Origin: Mactra quadrangularis | Lineage: Eukaryota; Mollusca; Bivalvia; Venerida; Mactridae | Length of the DNA: 64,000 nucleotides | Reading direction: 5' to 3' | Assembly (NCBI GenBank): GCA_025267735.1 | Contig: CM046307.1 | Span: 38,989,231-39,053,230 of the forward strand | Part shown: positions 44,256 to 58,560 of the stretch, in pieces | Numbering within the stretch: the stretch's first letter is position 1 | Layout of the letters: every line of letters starts with the position of its first letter | Notes under the pieces: generated by a model | What the model was told of the DNA's origin: nothing | What the model saw: the letters and a program-made list of their open reading frames with translations, nothing else | Databases searched by the model: none | Program-made: the position numbers and the translations under genes

Positions 44256-44501
44256 CAGTGCTCCTTTTCACAAAAATTCTTCTGAAATAAGTTATTGTAA
44301 GTCAATTTCATAGTTTTTCTATTCAAAGTCAGAAGTATAATAAAAATAACTATGATATGATATTCAAAAGGTATACACTATTCTACATAAGTCAATAATA
44401 TTTGGAATTGATAGGCCAAACAAAGACCTTATAATATTATTGTTTCTTGCTTTTGACTTACAATGATTTTATCGTAAGAGTTTTAGTGAAAAGCGCCACT
44501 G
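44256..44501. mobile_element. MITE with CAGTG...CACTG ends (hAT-like)
   Basis: The left end CAGTGCTCCTTTTCAC pairs with the right end GTGAAAAGCGCCACTG, and further inside ATTGTAAGTCAA pairs with TTGACTTACAAT. Together they form diverged inverted arms of about 55 bp. The flanking octamers GTCTATTA and AGTGATTA agree at 5 of 8 positions, a possible decayed target duplication. Confidence 0.55.
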
Positions 44502-44739
44502 AGTGATTAGAGTTAAAACAACTGGAGAATGTATGTATGATTAAAAAGTCTTTTTATGCTATAAACAAGAACAATTAGTGTATAATTTTATCTTGTGTAT
44601 TCTGACTATAGAAGCAATTATGTTTAATTTTATACTAAAACTAAGGAGTCCTGTATGCATGTACAATAACATTAATAATAATTATTATAATAGTAATAAT
44701 AATAATAATAACACTATATAAAATTAACATTTTGAACTT

Positions 44740-44930
44740 TCACTATTAATTTAGTTCTTTCTAGTATAAACAACTCTTTAAGTATTTTAGAATATATTAT
44801 GGTGACCTACTTTTTTTATTTTAGTGTTAAATACAAGGTGGTAAGGGTATGGCTGTAAGGGGAGGTTTGGATGCCATATTTACTAACAACAATAACTTTT
44901 TGTTTGATTTTATATTATACCTGATACTTA
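44740..44930 (+). repeat. GGTGGTAAGGGTATGG block, copy 4, with shared flanks
   Basis: About 190 bp including flanks resembles the segments at 43.2 and 57.9 kb (CTTTCTAGTATAAACAACTC, TTATGGTGACC, then the block). Confidence 0.8.
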
Positions 44931-45014
44931 CAACATTAACATTTATTTATTGATTATTTAGTTTTCTTATAGCAACATATATTTATAGTTACAACAGGAA
45001 CTTTATATAATTTT

Positions 45015-45425
45015 TATAACAAGGACGAGCTTCGGAGAAGCTCTCGTCTATCATAGTTATCAATGTCATTTTGCAATGTATATAATTATCCATGTTTGTT
45101 TGTCAACAATAGTTGATCATGTTGTATGATATTGTGTATTACAGCATCACTCTTGCTTCGTTGTCTTATGTGTATATGTAATGATGTTGTTTAACGTGTA
45201 TTACTTTTGACCTTTTTATTAATCTTATGCATTGTGATGCTCTTCGTGATCATGTATATCATTGTATTTATAGATATATTGTATAGTTGCTGTTGTTAAA
45301 TGTATCCTATAGTTCATGACTTGTACATATGCTTTTTTATTTTTTTTTATTTTACCAATCATTAAGCTAAGTAGCTCGAGGAAAATACATTTATATATAG
45401 TTGACCGCTCGGATACACGTTACAC
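45015..45425. mobile_element. Foreign insert with GAGCTTC/GAAGCTC hairpin, possible LINE 3' end
   Basis: A segment lacking the surrounding repeat vocabulary starts with the hairpin ACGAGCTTCGGAGAAGCTC (about 45023) and runs to about 45425, where ACAACATTAACATTTTG resumes. A compact GC hairpin at one end resembles the other LINE-like inserts in this window. No target duplication was established and no coding sequence is seen. Confidence 0.4.
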
Positions 45426-45529
45426 AACATTAACATTTTGTTTGATTTTATTATTGTCTAATACTTACAACATAAATATTTATTCTTTGATTATTTAGTT
45501 TTCTTATATCAACATATTCATAGTTACAA

Positions 45530-46145
45530 CATTTTGGTGGTCAATATTGATGGTTATATTTTAAGGTCAATTAAGTAAAAATAAAGTACATGTTGCTTAC
45601 ATAAGAAACCCACTTTTTTTTTTAATACATGTAGCTATAATTGTTCTGTTCTGTAATACTAACATTAAATTTAATGTAGCATTTTGTTGGTCAATATTGT
45701 TTGTTATATCTTAAGGTCAAGTAAGTAAAACATTAAGTACATGTTGCTAACATTAGAAACCCAATTTTTTATACATGTAGCTATAGTTGTTCTGTTCTGT
45801 TCTGTTCTGTTATACTAACATTAAATTTAATGTAGCATTTTGTTGGTCAATATTGTTTGTTATATTTTAAGGTCAATTAAGTAAAACATTAAGTACATGT
45901 TGCTAACATTAGAAACCCAATTTTTTATACATGTAGCTATATTTGTTCTGTTCTGTTCTTTTCTGTTCTGTTCTGTTATACTAACATTAAAATTAATGTA
46001 TCATTTTGTTGGTCAAAATTGTTTGTTATATTTTACGGTCAATTAAGTAAAATATGAAGTACATGTTGCTAATATAAGAAAACCAATTATTTTTTTAATA
46101 CATGAAGCTATAATTGCTCTGTTCTGTTCTACTAACATTTACATT
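45530..46145 (+). repeat. 150-166-bp tandem repeat, four units, with a length-variable TGTTC run
   Basis: CATTTTGKTGGTCAA starts near 45530, 45680, 45836 and 46002. Each unit contains GTACATGTTGCTAAC and a TGTTC pentamer run of about 2, 4, 6 and 2 repeats. Much of the length difference between units reflects the pentamer count. Confidence 0.88.
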
Positions 46146-46159
46146 AGTGAATCCTTTTG

Positions 46160-47260
46160 TTTGTGCCCAAAATGTATGTAATGAAAATCTGAATGTATGA
46201 AGGTGAATTAAGTAAAAAATAAAGTTGCACACTAAATTATCAAATAATATCAAATGTATTGAATGAAATTATGTATGAATACTAAAGGTACATGAAATTA
46301 TCTTTCAATACTTAATGCTTATGGCATTATCCATGAAATACCAAACGCATATGAAATTATACATAAAAACCAAACCCACATGAAATTATCCATAAGTACC
46401 ATTCGCTTATGACATAAATTATAAATACTAAACTCATGTGAAATTATCCATAAATACCAAGCCCACATGAAATTATTAATAAAAATTTAAGGCACATGAA
46501 ATTATCCATCAATTTCTAATGCTTTTGAAATTATCCATGAATACCAAACACACATGAAATTGTAAAAAATACTTAAGGCACATGAAATTATCCATCAATT
46601 TCTAATGCTTTTGAAAATATCAATGAATACCAAACACACATGAAATTATAAAAAAATACCAAATGCCCATGAATTTATCCTTAAATACCAACAGCACATA
46701 AATTTATCCATACACTTGTATATACCTAACACATATGAAATTTTCCATGAATACAAAAGGCACATGAAATAATAAAAAAATACCCAAACACCCAAAAAAT
46801 ACCAAATGCCCATGAATTTATCCTTAAATACCAACAGCACATAAATTTATCCATACACTTGTATATACCTAACACATATGAAATTTTCCATGAATACAAA
46901 AGGCACATGAAATAATAAAAAAATACCCAAACACCCATGAATTTATCTCCATATATACCAAACGCACCTGAAATTATCCATATAAACCAAACTCATATGA
47001 AACTATCCATGAATACCAAACCCACATGAAGTCACACATGAATGCAAAATGTACATAAAATTGTCCATAAATACCAAATGCCCATGAAATTATCAATGAA
47101 TAATAAACCAACATTAAAATATCCATGAATACCTAACCCACATGAAATTATCCTCATGACTTTAATCATAAATACCAATCCCACATGAAATAATCCCTGA
47201 ATACCAAACCCTCATAAAATTATCCATAAATACCAAGCACACTTGAAAGTATCCATAAAT
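46160..47260 (+). repeat. 30-36-bp tandem repeat (CATGAAATTATCCATAAATA)
   Basis: Units such as CACATGAAATTATCCATGAA followed by TACCAAAC repeat irregularly. A block of about 125 bp is duplicated in tandem (about 46668 and 46797). Minus-strand ORFs (46646-46938) are by-products of this duplication. Confidence 0.88.
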
Positions 47261-48890
47261 ACCAACCTAGACCAGCTGATCCATATACATCCAACCCAGA
47301 TGAGATTATCCATATACATCCAACCCAGATGAGATTATCCATATAAAATTATCAATAAATACCAAGCACACATCAAATTATCAAATTACCAACCCTGACT
47401 AGCTGATCCATATACACCCAACCCAGATGAGATGATCCATAAATATACATCCAACCCAGATGAGATTATCCATATACATTCAACACAGATGAGATTATCC
47501 ATATGTACCCAACCCAGATGAGATTATCCATATACATCCAACCCAGATTAGATTATCCATATAAAATTATCCAAAAATACCAAGCACACTTGAAAGTATC
47601 CAAAAATACCAACCCAGACCAGCTGATCCATATACATCCAAGCCAGATGGGATTATCCATATATTCCCAACCCAGATTAGATTATCCATATAAAATTATC
47701 CATAAATACCAAGCACACATGCAAGTATCCATAAATACCAACCAAGACCAGCTGATCCATATACGTCAGATCCAGATGAGATGATCCATAAATATACCAA
47801 ACCTAGATAAGATTATTCATATACATCCAACCTAGATGAGATAATCCATATACATCCGACCCAGATGAGATTATCCATATATACCCAACCCAGATGAGAT
47901 TATCCATATACATCCAACCCAGATGAGATTATCCATATATTCCCAACCCAGATGAGATTATCCATATAAAATTATCCATAAATACCAAGCACACATGCAA
48001 GTATCCATAAATACCATCCAAGACCAGCTGATCCATATACGTCAGATCCAGATGAGATTATCCATATATACCAAACCTAGATGAGATTGTCCATATACAT
48101 CCAACCCAGATGAGATGTTCCATATATACCTAACCCAGATGAGATTATCCATTTAAAATTATCCATAAATACCAAGCACCCTTAAAGTATCCATAAATAC
48201 CTACCCAGACCAGCTGATCCATGTACACCAAGCCAGATGAGATTATCCATATACATACAAGCCAGATGAGATTATCCATATACATCCAACCCAGATGTGA
48301 TTATCCATATACATCCAACCCAGATTAGATTATCCATATACATCCAACCTAGATGAGATGATCCATATACATCCAACCCAGATGAGATTATCCATATACA
48401 CCCAACCCAGATGAGATTATCTATATACATCCAACCAAGATGAGATTATCCATATACATCCAACCCAGATGAGATTATCCATATACACCCAACCCAGATA
48501 AGATTATTCATATACATCCAACCTAGATGAGATAATCCATATACATCCGACCCAGATGAGATTATCCATATACATCCAACCCAGATGAGATTATCCATAT
48601 AAAATTATCCATAAATACCAAGCACACATGAAATTATCCATAAAGACCAACCTAGACTAGTGATCCATATACATTTAACCCAGATGAGATTATCCATATA
48701 CATCCGACCCAGATGAGATGATTCATATATACCCAACCCAGATGAGATGATTCATATGTACCCAATCCAGATGAGATTATCCATATACATCCAACCCAGA
48801 TGAGATGATCCATTTATACCCAACCAAGATGAGATGATCCATACATACCAAAACCAGATGAGATGAGATGAGATGATCCAATATATTCCA
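47260..48890 (+). repeat. 29-bp tandem repeat (CCAACCCAGATGAGATTATC), about 50 units
   Basis: The unit is CCATATACATCCAACCCAGA plus TGAGATTAT. A longer segment containing AAATACCAAGCACAC and GACCAGCTGATCC interrupts the array several times, which gives a higher-order structure. Confidence 0.92.
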
Positions 48891-49230
48891 TGTCTCTTAG
48901 TTTTAGTTTGCATACGATAAAATGCATACCACTCCGTCCTGAGATAAGTCCACAGGTTACGGCAATGGACGCAGCGCTCTTGATGGAGGTCCTACCCCTA
49001 ACGGGGTCCGTACCCAATGCATCCGTCGGGGTCAGTTGTTATTTGCCTTGGTGACAAAGGATGTGTATGCACACGGATACATTTCTCATAGTGTTATCGG
49101 CACTATGTTTGATGCATACGTCGTATGTTAAACCTGTGCAGCTTAAGAGTTAGAGCTAAGACAAGCCCCACCTCTACTCACCCACTCTGAGTTGCACTGA
49201 CTATTGCTTTATGTGGGTAACTTGACCTTA
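48890..49230. other. GC-richer island between two minisatellites, ORFs on both strands
   Basis: The island is unlike its neighbours in composition and rich in CG dinucleotides. The plus strand is open from 48943 to TAA at 49129-49131 (62 codons, no early ATG; it includes GQLLFALVTKDVYAHGY). The minus strand is open over 48.89-49.04 kb (it includes TSIKSAASIAVTCGLISG) and runs on into the minisatellite. I recognise neither. A gene exon, a transposon fragment or chance are all possible. Confidence 0.3.
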
Positions 49231-49530
49231 TATTGATGCATTATTTCTTAAATGATCTAACTGTATCATGTAAGCCAGTCACAAGTCTGGATAAACAAGG
49301 AGTGGCCACAAAAGTAATCAAGCATAACAATTCATGAATATAATCTAATTTCTGATAATAATTGAACAAATCAAACACACCACTCATCAAAATACATAAA
49401 TAAGTATCAGTCAAGCTCTGTTGGATAGAGTTTATGATCAAAATCACTTTTCAACTAATAACTCTTTCAAAGTAAAAGTTTATCAATGTGTGGCATGCTG
49501 CTGCATATAACTTGGGACCAACGACATGAC

Positions 49531-49612
49531 ACTCTTTTAGTTTAATGCAAAACACCTTGTGCAAGTGATCAATCTCTTTGTCATGATGAGTTCTGAGTTC
49601 AAGTCTCAGTGG
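49531..49612 (+). mobile_element. Weak tRNA-derived SINE head
   Basis: TAGTTTAATGC (49538-49548) resembles an A box and GAGTTCAAGTCTC (49595-49607) a B box. The spacing of 57 bases is longer than in tRNAs, and no body shared with other copies was found. Confidence 0.25.
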
Positions 49613-49859
49613 GAGTTAATTGGCTGGGTCTCAGGTGATTTGTTAATGTTGTGTTTAATTTACAATTTAAAAATTGTATAATGAATCAGGAATATGTATG
49701 CTCTTCGTGCTAGGAAAGACAAAAACATATGTTAATATAGTATCCTCCAAATGTTTTAGTCAAAAACTTGATAAAATTCTTCTTACAGTATACCTAAGGG
49801 AGATAATCCAATCTAGATTTTTCCATTCATATGTATTATTGAATTCTAAAATGTTGATA

Positions 49860-52800
49860 TATATAGTATGAAATATAGTATGAATATAGAAATATAAGAA
49901 TGATGAACAAAATATAGTATGAAAATAAAATATAGGAATGATGAACAAAATAAAGCATAAATATAGACATAATGAACAAAATATATATTGAATATAGAAA
50001 TGGTGAACAAAATATAGTATGAATATAGAAATATAAGAATGATGAACAAAATATAGTATGAATATAGAAATATAGGAATGATGAACAAAATATAGCATGA
50101 ATATAGAAATGATGGACAAAATATAGCATAAATACAGAAATATAAAAATGATAAACAAAATAAAGCATGAATATAGGAATGATGGACAAAATATAGTATG
50201 AATATAAAATATAGGAATGATGAACAAAATATAGCATGAATATATAAATGATGGACAAAATATAGTATGAATATAAAATATAGGAATGATGAACAAAATA
50301 TAGCATGAATATAGAAATGATGGACAAAATATAGCATGAATACAGAAATATAAGAATGATGAACAAAATAAAGCATGAATATAGGAATGATGAACAAAAT
50401 ATAGTATGAATATAGAAATGATGGACAAAATATAGTATGAATATAGAAATATAGAAATGATAAACAAAATATAGCATGAATATAGAAATGATGGACAAAA
50501 TATAGTACGAATATAGAAATATAGGAATCATGAACAAAATATAGCACGAATATAGAAATGAAGCAATTGTGAACAAAATATAGTATGAATATAGAAATAT
50601 AAGAATGGTGAACAAAATAAAGCATGAATATAGGAATGATGAACAAAATATAGTACGAATATAGAAATATAGGAAAGTTGAACAAATTAAACATGAATAT
50701 AGAAATGATGGACAAAATATAGTATGAATATAGAAATATAGAAATGATAAACAAAATATAGCATGAATATAGAAATGATGGACAAAATATAGTACGAATA
50801 TAGAAATATAGGAATCATGAACAAAATATAGCATGAATATAGAAATATAGGAATGATGAACAAAATATAGTATGAATATAGAAATATAGGAATGATAAAC
50901 AAAATGAAGCATGAATATAGAAATGATGAACAAAATATATAATGAATATAGAAATGATGAACAAAATATTGTATGAATATAGAAATATAGGAAAGTTGAA
51001 CAAATTAAGCATGAATATAGAAATGATGAACAAAATATTGTATGAATATAGAAATATAGGAAAGTTGAACAAATTAAGCATGAATATAGAAATGATGAAC
51101 AAAATATAGTATGAATATAGAAATATAGGAATGATAGACAAAATAGAGCATGAATATAGAAATGATGAACAAAATATAACATGAATATAGAAATATAGGA
51201 ATGATGAACAAAAAATTGTATGAATATAGAGATATAGAAATGATGAACAAAATATAGAATGAATATAGAAATATAGGAATGTTGTACAAAATATAGTATG
51301 AATATAGAAATGATGGACAAAATATAGTATGAATATAGAAATATAGAAATGATGAACAAAATATAGCATAAATATAGGAATCATGAACAAAATATAGCAT
51401 GAATATAGAAATATAGGAATCATGAACAAAATATAGCATGAATATAGAAATATAGGAATGGTGAACAAAATATAATATGAAGATAGAAATATAGAAATGA
51501 TGTACAAAATAAAACATGAATATATGAAATGATGGACAAAATATAGTATGAATATAGAAATATAGAAATGATGAACAAAATAAAACATAAATATAAAATG
51601 ATGGACAAAATATAGTATGAATATAGAAATATAGAAATAATGAACAAAATAAAACATGAATATAAAATGATGGACAAAATATAGTACGAATATAGAAATG
51701 ATGAACAAAATAAAGCATGAATATAGAAATGATGATTAAAATATAGTATGAATATAGAAATATAGGAAAGTTGAACAAATTAAGCATGAATATAGAAATG
51801 ATGAACAAAATATAGTATGAATATAGAAATATAGAAATGATGAACAAAATAAAACATGAATATAGAAATGATGGACAAAATATAGTACGAATATAGAAAT
51901 ATAGGAATCATGAACAAAATATAGCATGAATATAGAAATATAGGAATGGTGAACAAAATATAGTATGAATATAGAAATATAGGAATGATAGACAAAATAG
52001 AGCATGAATATAGGAATGATGAACAAAATATAACATGAATATAGAAATATAGGAATGATGAACAAAATATAGTATGAATAAAGAAATATAAGAATGATGA
52101 ACAAAATATAGTATGAATATAAAATATAAGATTAATGAACAAAATATAGCATGAATATAGAAATAATGAACAAAATATAGTATGAATTTAGAAATGATGA
52201 ACAAAATATAGTATGAATATAGAAACATAAGAATGATGAACAAAATATAGTATGAATATAAAATATAAGAATAATTAACAAAATATAGCATGAATATAGA
52301 AATAATGAACAAAATATAGTATGAATTTAGAAATGATGAACAAAATATAGTATGAATGTAGAAACATAGGAATGATAAACTAAAATATAGCATTATAGCA
52401 TGAATATAGAAATGATGGACAAAAAATAGCATGAATACAGAAATATAAGAATGATGAACAAAATATAGTATGAATATAGAAATACAGAAATGATGAACAA
52501 AATATAGTATGAATATAGAAATGATGGACAAAATACAGCATGAATACAGAAATATAAGAATGATGAACAAAATAAAGCATGAATATAGGAATGATGGACA
52601 AAATGAAGTATGAATATAAAATATAGAAATGATGTACAAAATATAGCATGAATATAAAAATGATGGACAAAATATAGTATAAATATAGAAATATTAGAAT
52701 AATGGACAAAATATAGCATGAATATAGAAATACAGGAATGATGAACAAAATATTGTATGAATATAAAAATTATGAACAAAATATAACATGAATATAAAAA

Positions 52801-55800
52801 TAAAGGAATAATGAACAAAATATAGCATGAATATAGAAATGATGGACAAAATATAGCATAAATATAGAAATGATGAACAAAATATAGTATGAATAAAGAA
52901 ATATAAGAATGATGAACAAAATATAGTATGAATATAAAATATAAGAATAATGAACAAAATATAGCATGAATATAGAAATAATGAACAAAATATAGTATGA
53001 ATTTAGAAATGATGAACAAAATATAGTATGAATGTAGAAACATAGGAATGATAAACTAAAATATAGCATTATAGCATGAATATAGAAATGATGGACAAAA
53101 ATAGCATGAATACAGAAATATAAGAATGATGAACAAAATATAGTATGAATATAGAAATACAGGAATGATTAACAAAATTTAGCATGAATATAGAAATGAT
53201 GGACAAAATATAGCATGAATACAGAAATATAAGAATGGTGAACAAAATAAAGCATAAATATAGGAATGATGGACAAAAAATAGTATGAATATAAAATATA
53301 GGAAAGATGAACAAAATATAGCATGAATATAAAAATGATGGACAAAATATAGTATGAATATAGAAATATAGAAATGATGAACAATATATAGCATGAATAT
53401 AGAAATATAGGAATGGTGAACAAAATATAGTGTGAATATAGAAATATACGAATGCTGAACAAAATATAGTATGAAAATAAAATATAGGAATAATGAACAA
53501 AATAAAGCATGAATATAGAAATGATGAACAAAATATAGTATGAATATAGTAATATAGGAAAGTTGAACAAATTAAGCATGAATATAGAAATGATGAACAA
53601 AATATAGTATGAATATAGAAATATAGGAATGATAGACAAAATAGAGCATGAATATAGAAATGATGAACAAAATATAACATGAATATAGAAATATAGGAAT
53701 GATGGACAAAATATTGTATGAATATAGAGATATAGAAATGATGAACAAATATAGAATGAATATAGAAATATAGGAATGATGTACAAAATATAGTATAAAT
53801 ATAAATTATTAGAATAATGGACAAAATATAGCATGAATATAGAAATACAGGAATGATTAACAAAATATTGTATGAATATAAAAATTATGAACAAAATATA
53901 ACATGAATATAAAAATAAAGGAATAATAAACAAAATATAGCATGAAAATAGAAATGATGGACAAAATATAGCATAAATATAGAAATGATGAACAAAATAT
54001 AGTATGAATATAGAAATATAAGAATGATGAACAAAATATAGTATGAATATAAAATATAAGAATAATGAACAAAATATAGCATGAATATAGAAATAATGAA
54101 CAAAAAAAATTATGAATATAGAAATGATGAACAAAATATAGTATGAATACAGAAATATAGGAATGATGAACAAAATATAGCATGAATATAGAAATGATGA
54201 ACAAAATATTGTATGAATATAGAAATATAGGAAAGTTGAACAAATTAAGCATGAATATAGAAATGATGAACAAAATATAGCATAAATATAGAAATGATGA
54301 ACAAAATATAGTATGAATAAAGAAATATAAGAATGATGAACAAAATATAGTATGAATATAAAATATAAGAATAATGAACAAAATATAGCATGAATATAGA
54401 AATAATGAACAAAATATAGTATGAATTTAGAAATGATGAACAAAATATAGTATGAATGTAGAAACATAGGAATGATAAACAAAATATAGCATTATAGCAT
54501 GAATATAGAAATGATGGACAAAATATAGCATGAATACAGAAATATAAGAATGATGAACAAAATATAGTATGAATATAGAAATACAGGAATGATGAACAAA
54601 ATATAGCATGAATATAGAAATGATGGACAAAATATAGCATGAATACAGAAATATAAGAATGATGAACAAAATAAAGCATGAATATAGGAATGATGGACAA
54701 AATATAGTGTGAATATAAAATATAGGAATGATGAACAAAATATAGCATGAATATAAAAATGATGGACAAAATATAGTATGAATATAGAAATATAGAAATG
54801 ATGAACAATATATAGCATGAATATAGAAATACAGGAATGGTGAACAAAATATAGTATGAATATAGAAATATACGAATGCTGAACAAAATATAGTATGAAA
54901 ATAAAATATATGAATAATGAACAAAATAAAGCATGAATATAGAAATGATGAACAAAATATAGTATGAATATAGAAATAAAGGAAAGTTGAACAAATTAAG
55001 CATGAATATAGAAATGATGAACAAAATATAGTATGAATATAGAAATATAGGAATGATAGACAAAATAGAGCATGAATATAGAAATGATGAACAAAATATA
55101 ACATAAATATATAGAAATATAGGAATGATGGACAAAATATTGTATGAATATAGAGATATAGAAATGATGAACTAATATAGAATGAATATATAAATATAGG
55201 AATGATGTACAAAATATAGTATAAATATAAATTATTAGAATAATGGACAAAATATAGCATGAATATAGAAATATAGGAATGATTAACAAAATATTGTATG
55301 AATATAAAAATTATGAACAAAATATAACATGAATATAAAAATAAAGGAATAATGAACAAAATATAGCATGAAAATAGAAATGATGGACAAAATATAGCAT
55401 AAATATAGAAATGATGAACAAAATATTGTATGAATATAGAAATATAAGAATAATGAACAAAATATAGCATTTATATAGAAATAATGAACAAAATATTGTA
55501 TGAATATAGAAATGATGAACAAAATATAGTATGAACATAGAAATATAGGAATGATGAACAAAATATAGTATGCATATTAAATATAAGAATAATGAACAAA
55601 ATTTAGCATGAATATAAAAATAATGAACAAAATATATCATGAATATAGAAATGATGAACAAAATATGGTATGAATATAGAAATATAAGAATGATGAACAA
55701 AATATAGTATGAATATAGAAATATAGGAATGATGAACAAAATATAGCATGAATACAGAAATGATGGACAAAATATAGCATGAATACAGAAATATAAGAAT

Positions 55801-57305
55801 GATGAACAAAATAAAGCATGAATATAGAAATGCTGGACAAAATATAGTATGAATATAAAATATAGGAATGATGAACAAAATATAGCATAAATATATAAAT
55901 GATGGACAATATATAGTATGAATATAGAAATAGAAATGATGAACAAAATATAGCATGAATATAGAAATGATGGACAAATATAGTACAAATATAGAAATAT
56001 AGTAATCATGAACAAAATATAGCATGAATATAGAAATATAGGAATGGTGAACAAAATATAGTATGAATATAGAAATATAAGAATGATTAACAAAATATAG
56101 TATGAATATAGAAATATAGGAATGATGAACAAAATATAGCATGAATACAGAAATGATGGACAAAATATAGCATGAATACAGAAATATAAGCTTGATGAAC
56201 AAAATAAAGCATGAATATAGGAATGATGGACAAAATATAGTATGAATATAAAATATAGGAATGATGAACAAAATATAGCATGAATATAGAAATGATGGAC
56301 AAAATATAGTATGAATATAGAAATATAGGAATGGTGAACAAAATATAGTATGAATATAGAAATATAGGAATGATGAACAAAATATAGCATGAATATAGAA
56401 ATGATGAACAAAATATGGTATGAATATAGAAATATAAGAATGATGAACAAAATATAGTATGAATATAGAAATATAGGAATGATGAACAAAATATAGCATG
56501 AATACAGAAATGATGGACAAAATATAGCATGAATACAGAAATATAAGAATGATGAACAAAATAAAGCATGAATATAGGAATGATGGACAAAATATAGTAT
56601 GAATATAAAATATAGGAATGATGAACAAAATATAGCATAAATATATTAATGATGGACAATATATAGTATGAATATAGAAATAGAAATGATGAACAAAATA
56701 TAGCATGAATATAGAAATGATGGACAAATATAGTACAAATATAGAAATATAGTAATCATGAACAAAATATAGCATGAATATAGAAATATAGGAATGGTGA
56801 ACAAAATATAGTATGAATATAGAAATATAAGAATGATGAACAAAATATAGTATGAATATAGAAATATAGGAATGATGAACAAAATATAGCATGAATACAG
56901 AAATGATGGACAAAATATAGCATGAATACAGAAATATAAGCTTGATGAACAAAATAAAGCATGAATATAGGAATGATGGACAAAATATAGTATGAATATA
57001 AAATATAGGAATGATGAACAAAATATAGCATGAATATAGAAATGATGGACAAAATATAGTATGAATATAGAAATATAGGAATGGTGATCAAAATATAGTA
57101 TGAATATAGAAATATAGGAATGATGAACAAAATATAGCATGAATATAGAAATGATGGACAAAATATAGCATGAATATAGAAATATAGGAATCACGAACAA
57201 AATATAGCATGAATATAGAAATATAGGAATGGTGAACAAAATATAGCATGAATATAGAAATATAGGAATGGTGAACAAAATATAGCATGAATATAGAAAT
57301 ACATA
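49860..57305 (+). repeat. 7.4-kb minisatellite of 31- and 39-bp units
   Basis: Two unit lengths alternate: AATATAGAAATGATGAACAA plus AATATAGCATG (31 bp), and the same with TATAGGAA or TATAGAAA inserted (39 bp). Blocks of several hundred bases are duplicated: AAATATGGTATG recurs at 55661 and 56411 (750 bp), and CATTATAGCATG recurs at 52391, 53067 and 54490. The plus-strand unit contains no TTA, CTA or TCA, so the minus strand has no stop codon in any frame except where mutations occur. This explains minus ORFs up to 507 codons of I, F, L, Y, S, H and C. I do not call them genes. Confidence 0.95.
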
Positions 57306-58560
57306 TATTTTACTCATTTTTACTTATGTTTCTTATATTAACAATATAAAGTTAGTTTTAGTTTCAGTACTTCTTTTTTATACTTTAATATTTTTTTTAG
57401 TAACTTCAAGAACGCTAGCATTTGCCTTTTTTAATACATATTATTATTAGTATATTTACATCAGCATCACTTGTGTATATCTTGTTTTTTTATATTACAT
57501 ATTATTAGTTGTATACTAGCATCAGGAACACTTGCGTCCAATTTTTTGTTTATTTTTTACATATAATTAATTGTAAAGAAACATCAGGAACATTCGTGTA
57601 TGCCTTTTTTGTTTTTTATTACATATAATTAATTGTCTACTAACATAAGGAACACTCGCATATGCCTTTTTGTTTTTATAAAAAAAAGGAACACTTATGT
57701 ATGCTTTTATTACTTTTCATAGCAACTGGTATATAATTGTATAATTTTATTGTTTTCAATTATGTTTTTTATAGGGACATGTATTTATTTACATTTAATT
57801 GTATTAACACTTCAGATTTTTTACTTTTAATCTAGTGCTTTCTTATGAACAACATTTTAGTCAGTAATTTAATAATAGTTTATGGTGACATTATTGATAG
57901 TTCTCAGTGTTAAATACAAGGTGGTAAGGGTATGGCTGTAAGGGGAGGTTTTGGAGGCCATACTTACTAACAACATTAACATTTTGTTTGATTATATTAA
58001 TATCTAATTATAAAAACATGAACAATTATTTATCATTTAGTTTTTTTTGTATAAAAAACATGATTTTTTAATCGTCATAGGAACAATTATATTTGGTTGT
58101 ATAATATTATACATGTATTAAAAATGGTAAAATAAATACATAAATGATCCACAAGACGGTGTAATTTTTATGGGTTTTTATATGAAGACTTTTGCTTTAT
58201 TCTTCTACTTACAACATGAACTTTCACAATTTTATTTCAATTTATTTATTTTCACTAAAACATTTTTATTTCAGTGTTTTTATATTAATGATGTGTGACA
58301 CTTTTTATTCTTGTGTTTCTTAACAATATGAAATAAGTTTTTATTTCAGTGTTTCTCATTTCAGCAATGTAAACCTTGTTTTTATTTCCATATTTTTTTA
58401 TATTTAAACATGTACTTTTTTTACCCCCAGTGTTTCATATATTAATTATTGTTTAGTATTAATTAAGTAATTTGAATTTTACTCAATCATTTCATTCATA
58501 CACAATATATTTCTTAAATTGTTTTGTTTTATTAACCTGTCACAACTCAAATAATGACCT
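57306..58560 (+). repeat. AT-rich duplicated segment with block copy 5
   Basis: 57.46-57.73 kb holds several CATCAGGAACAYTYGYGT-type repeats. 57.64-58.01 kb matches 42.94-43.33 kb, including the GGTGGTAAGGGTATGG block at about 57920. No gene. Confidence 0.75.

Noticed and set aside
49836..57317. Very long minus-strand ORFs (up to 507 codons) as genes
   Set aside because: They lie entirely in a 31/39-bp minisatellite whose unit lacks TTA, CTA and TCA, so all minus frames are open by composition.
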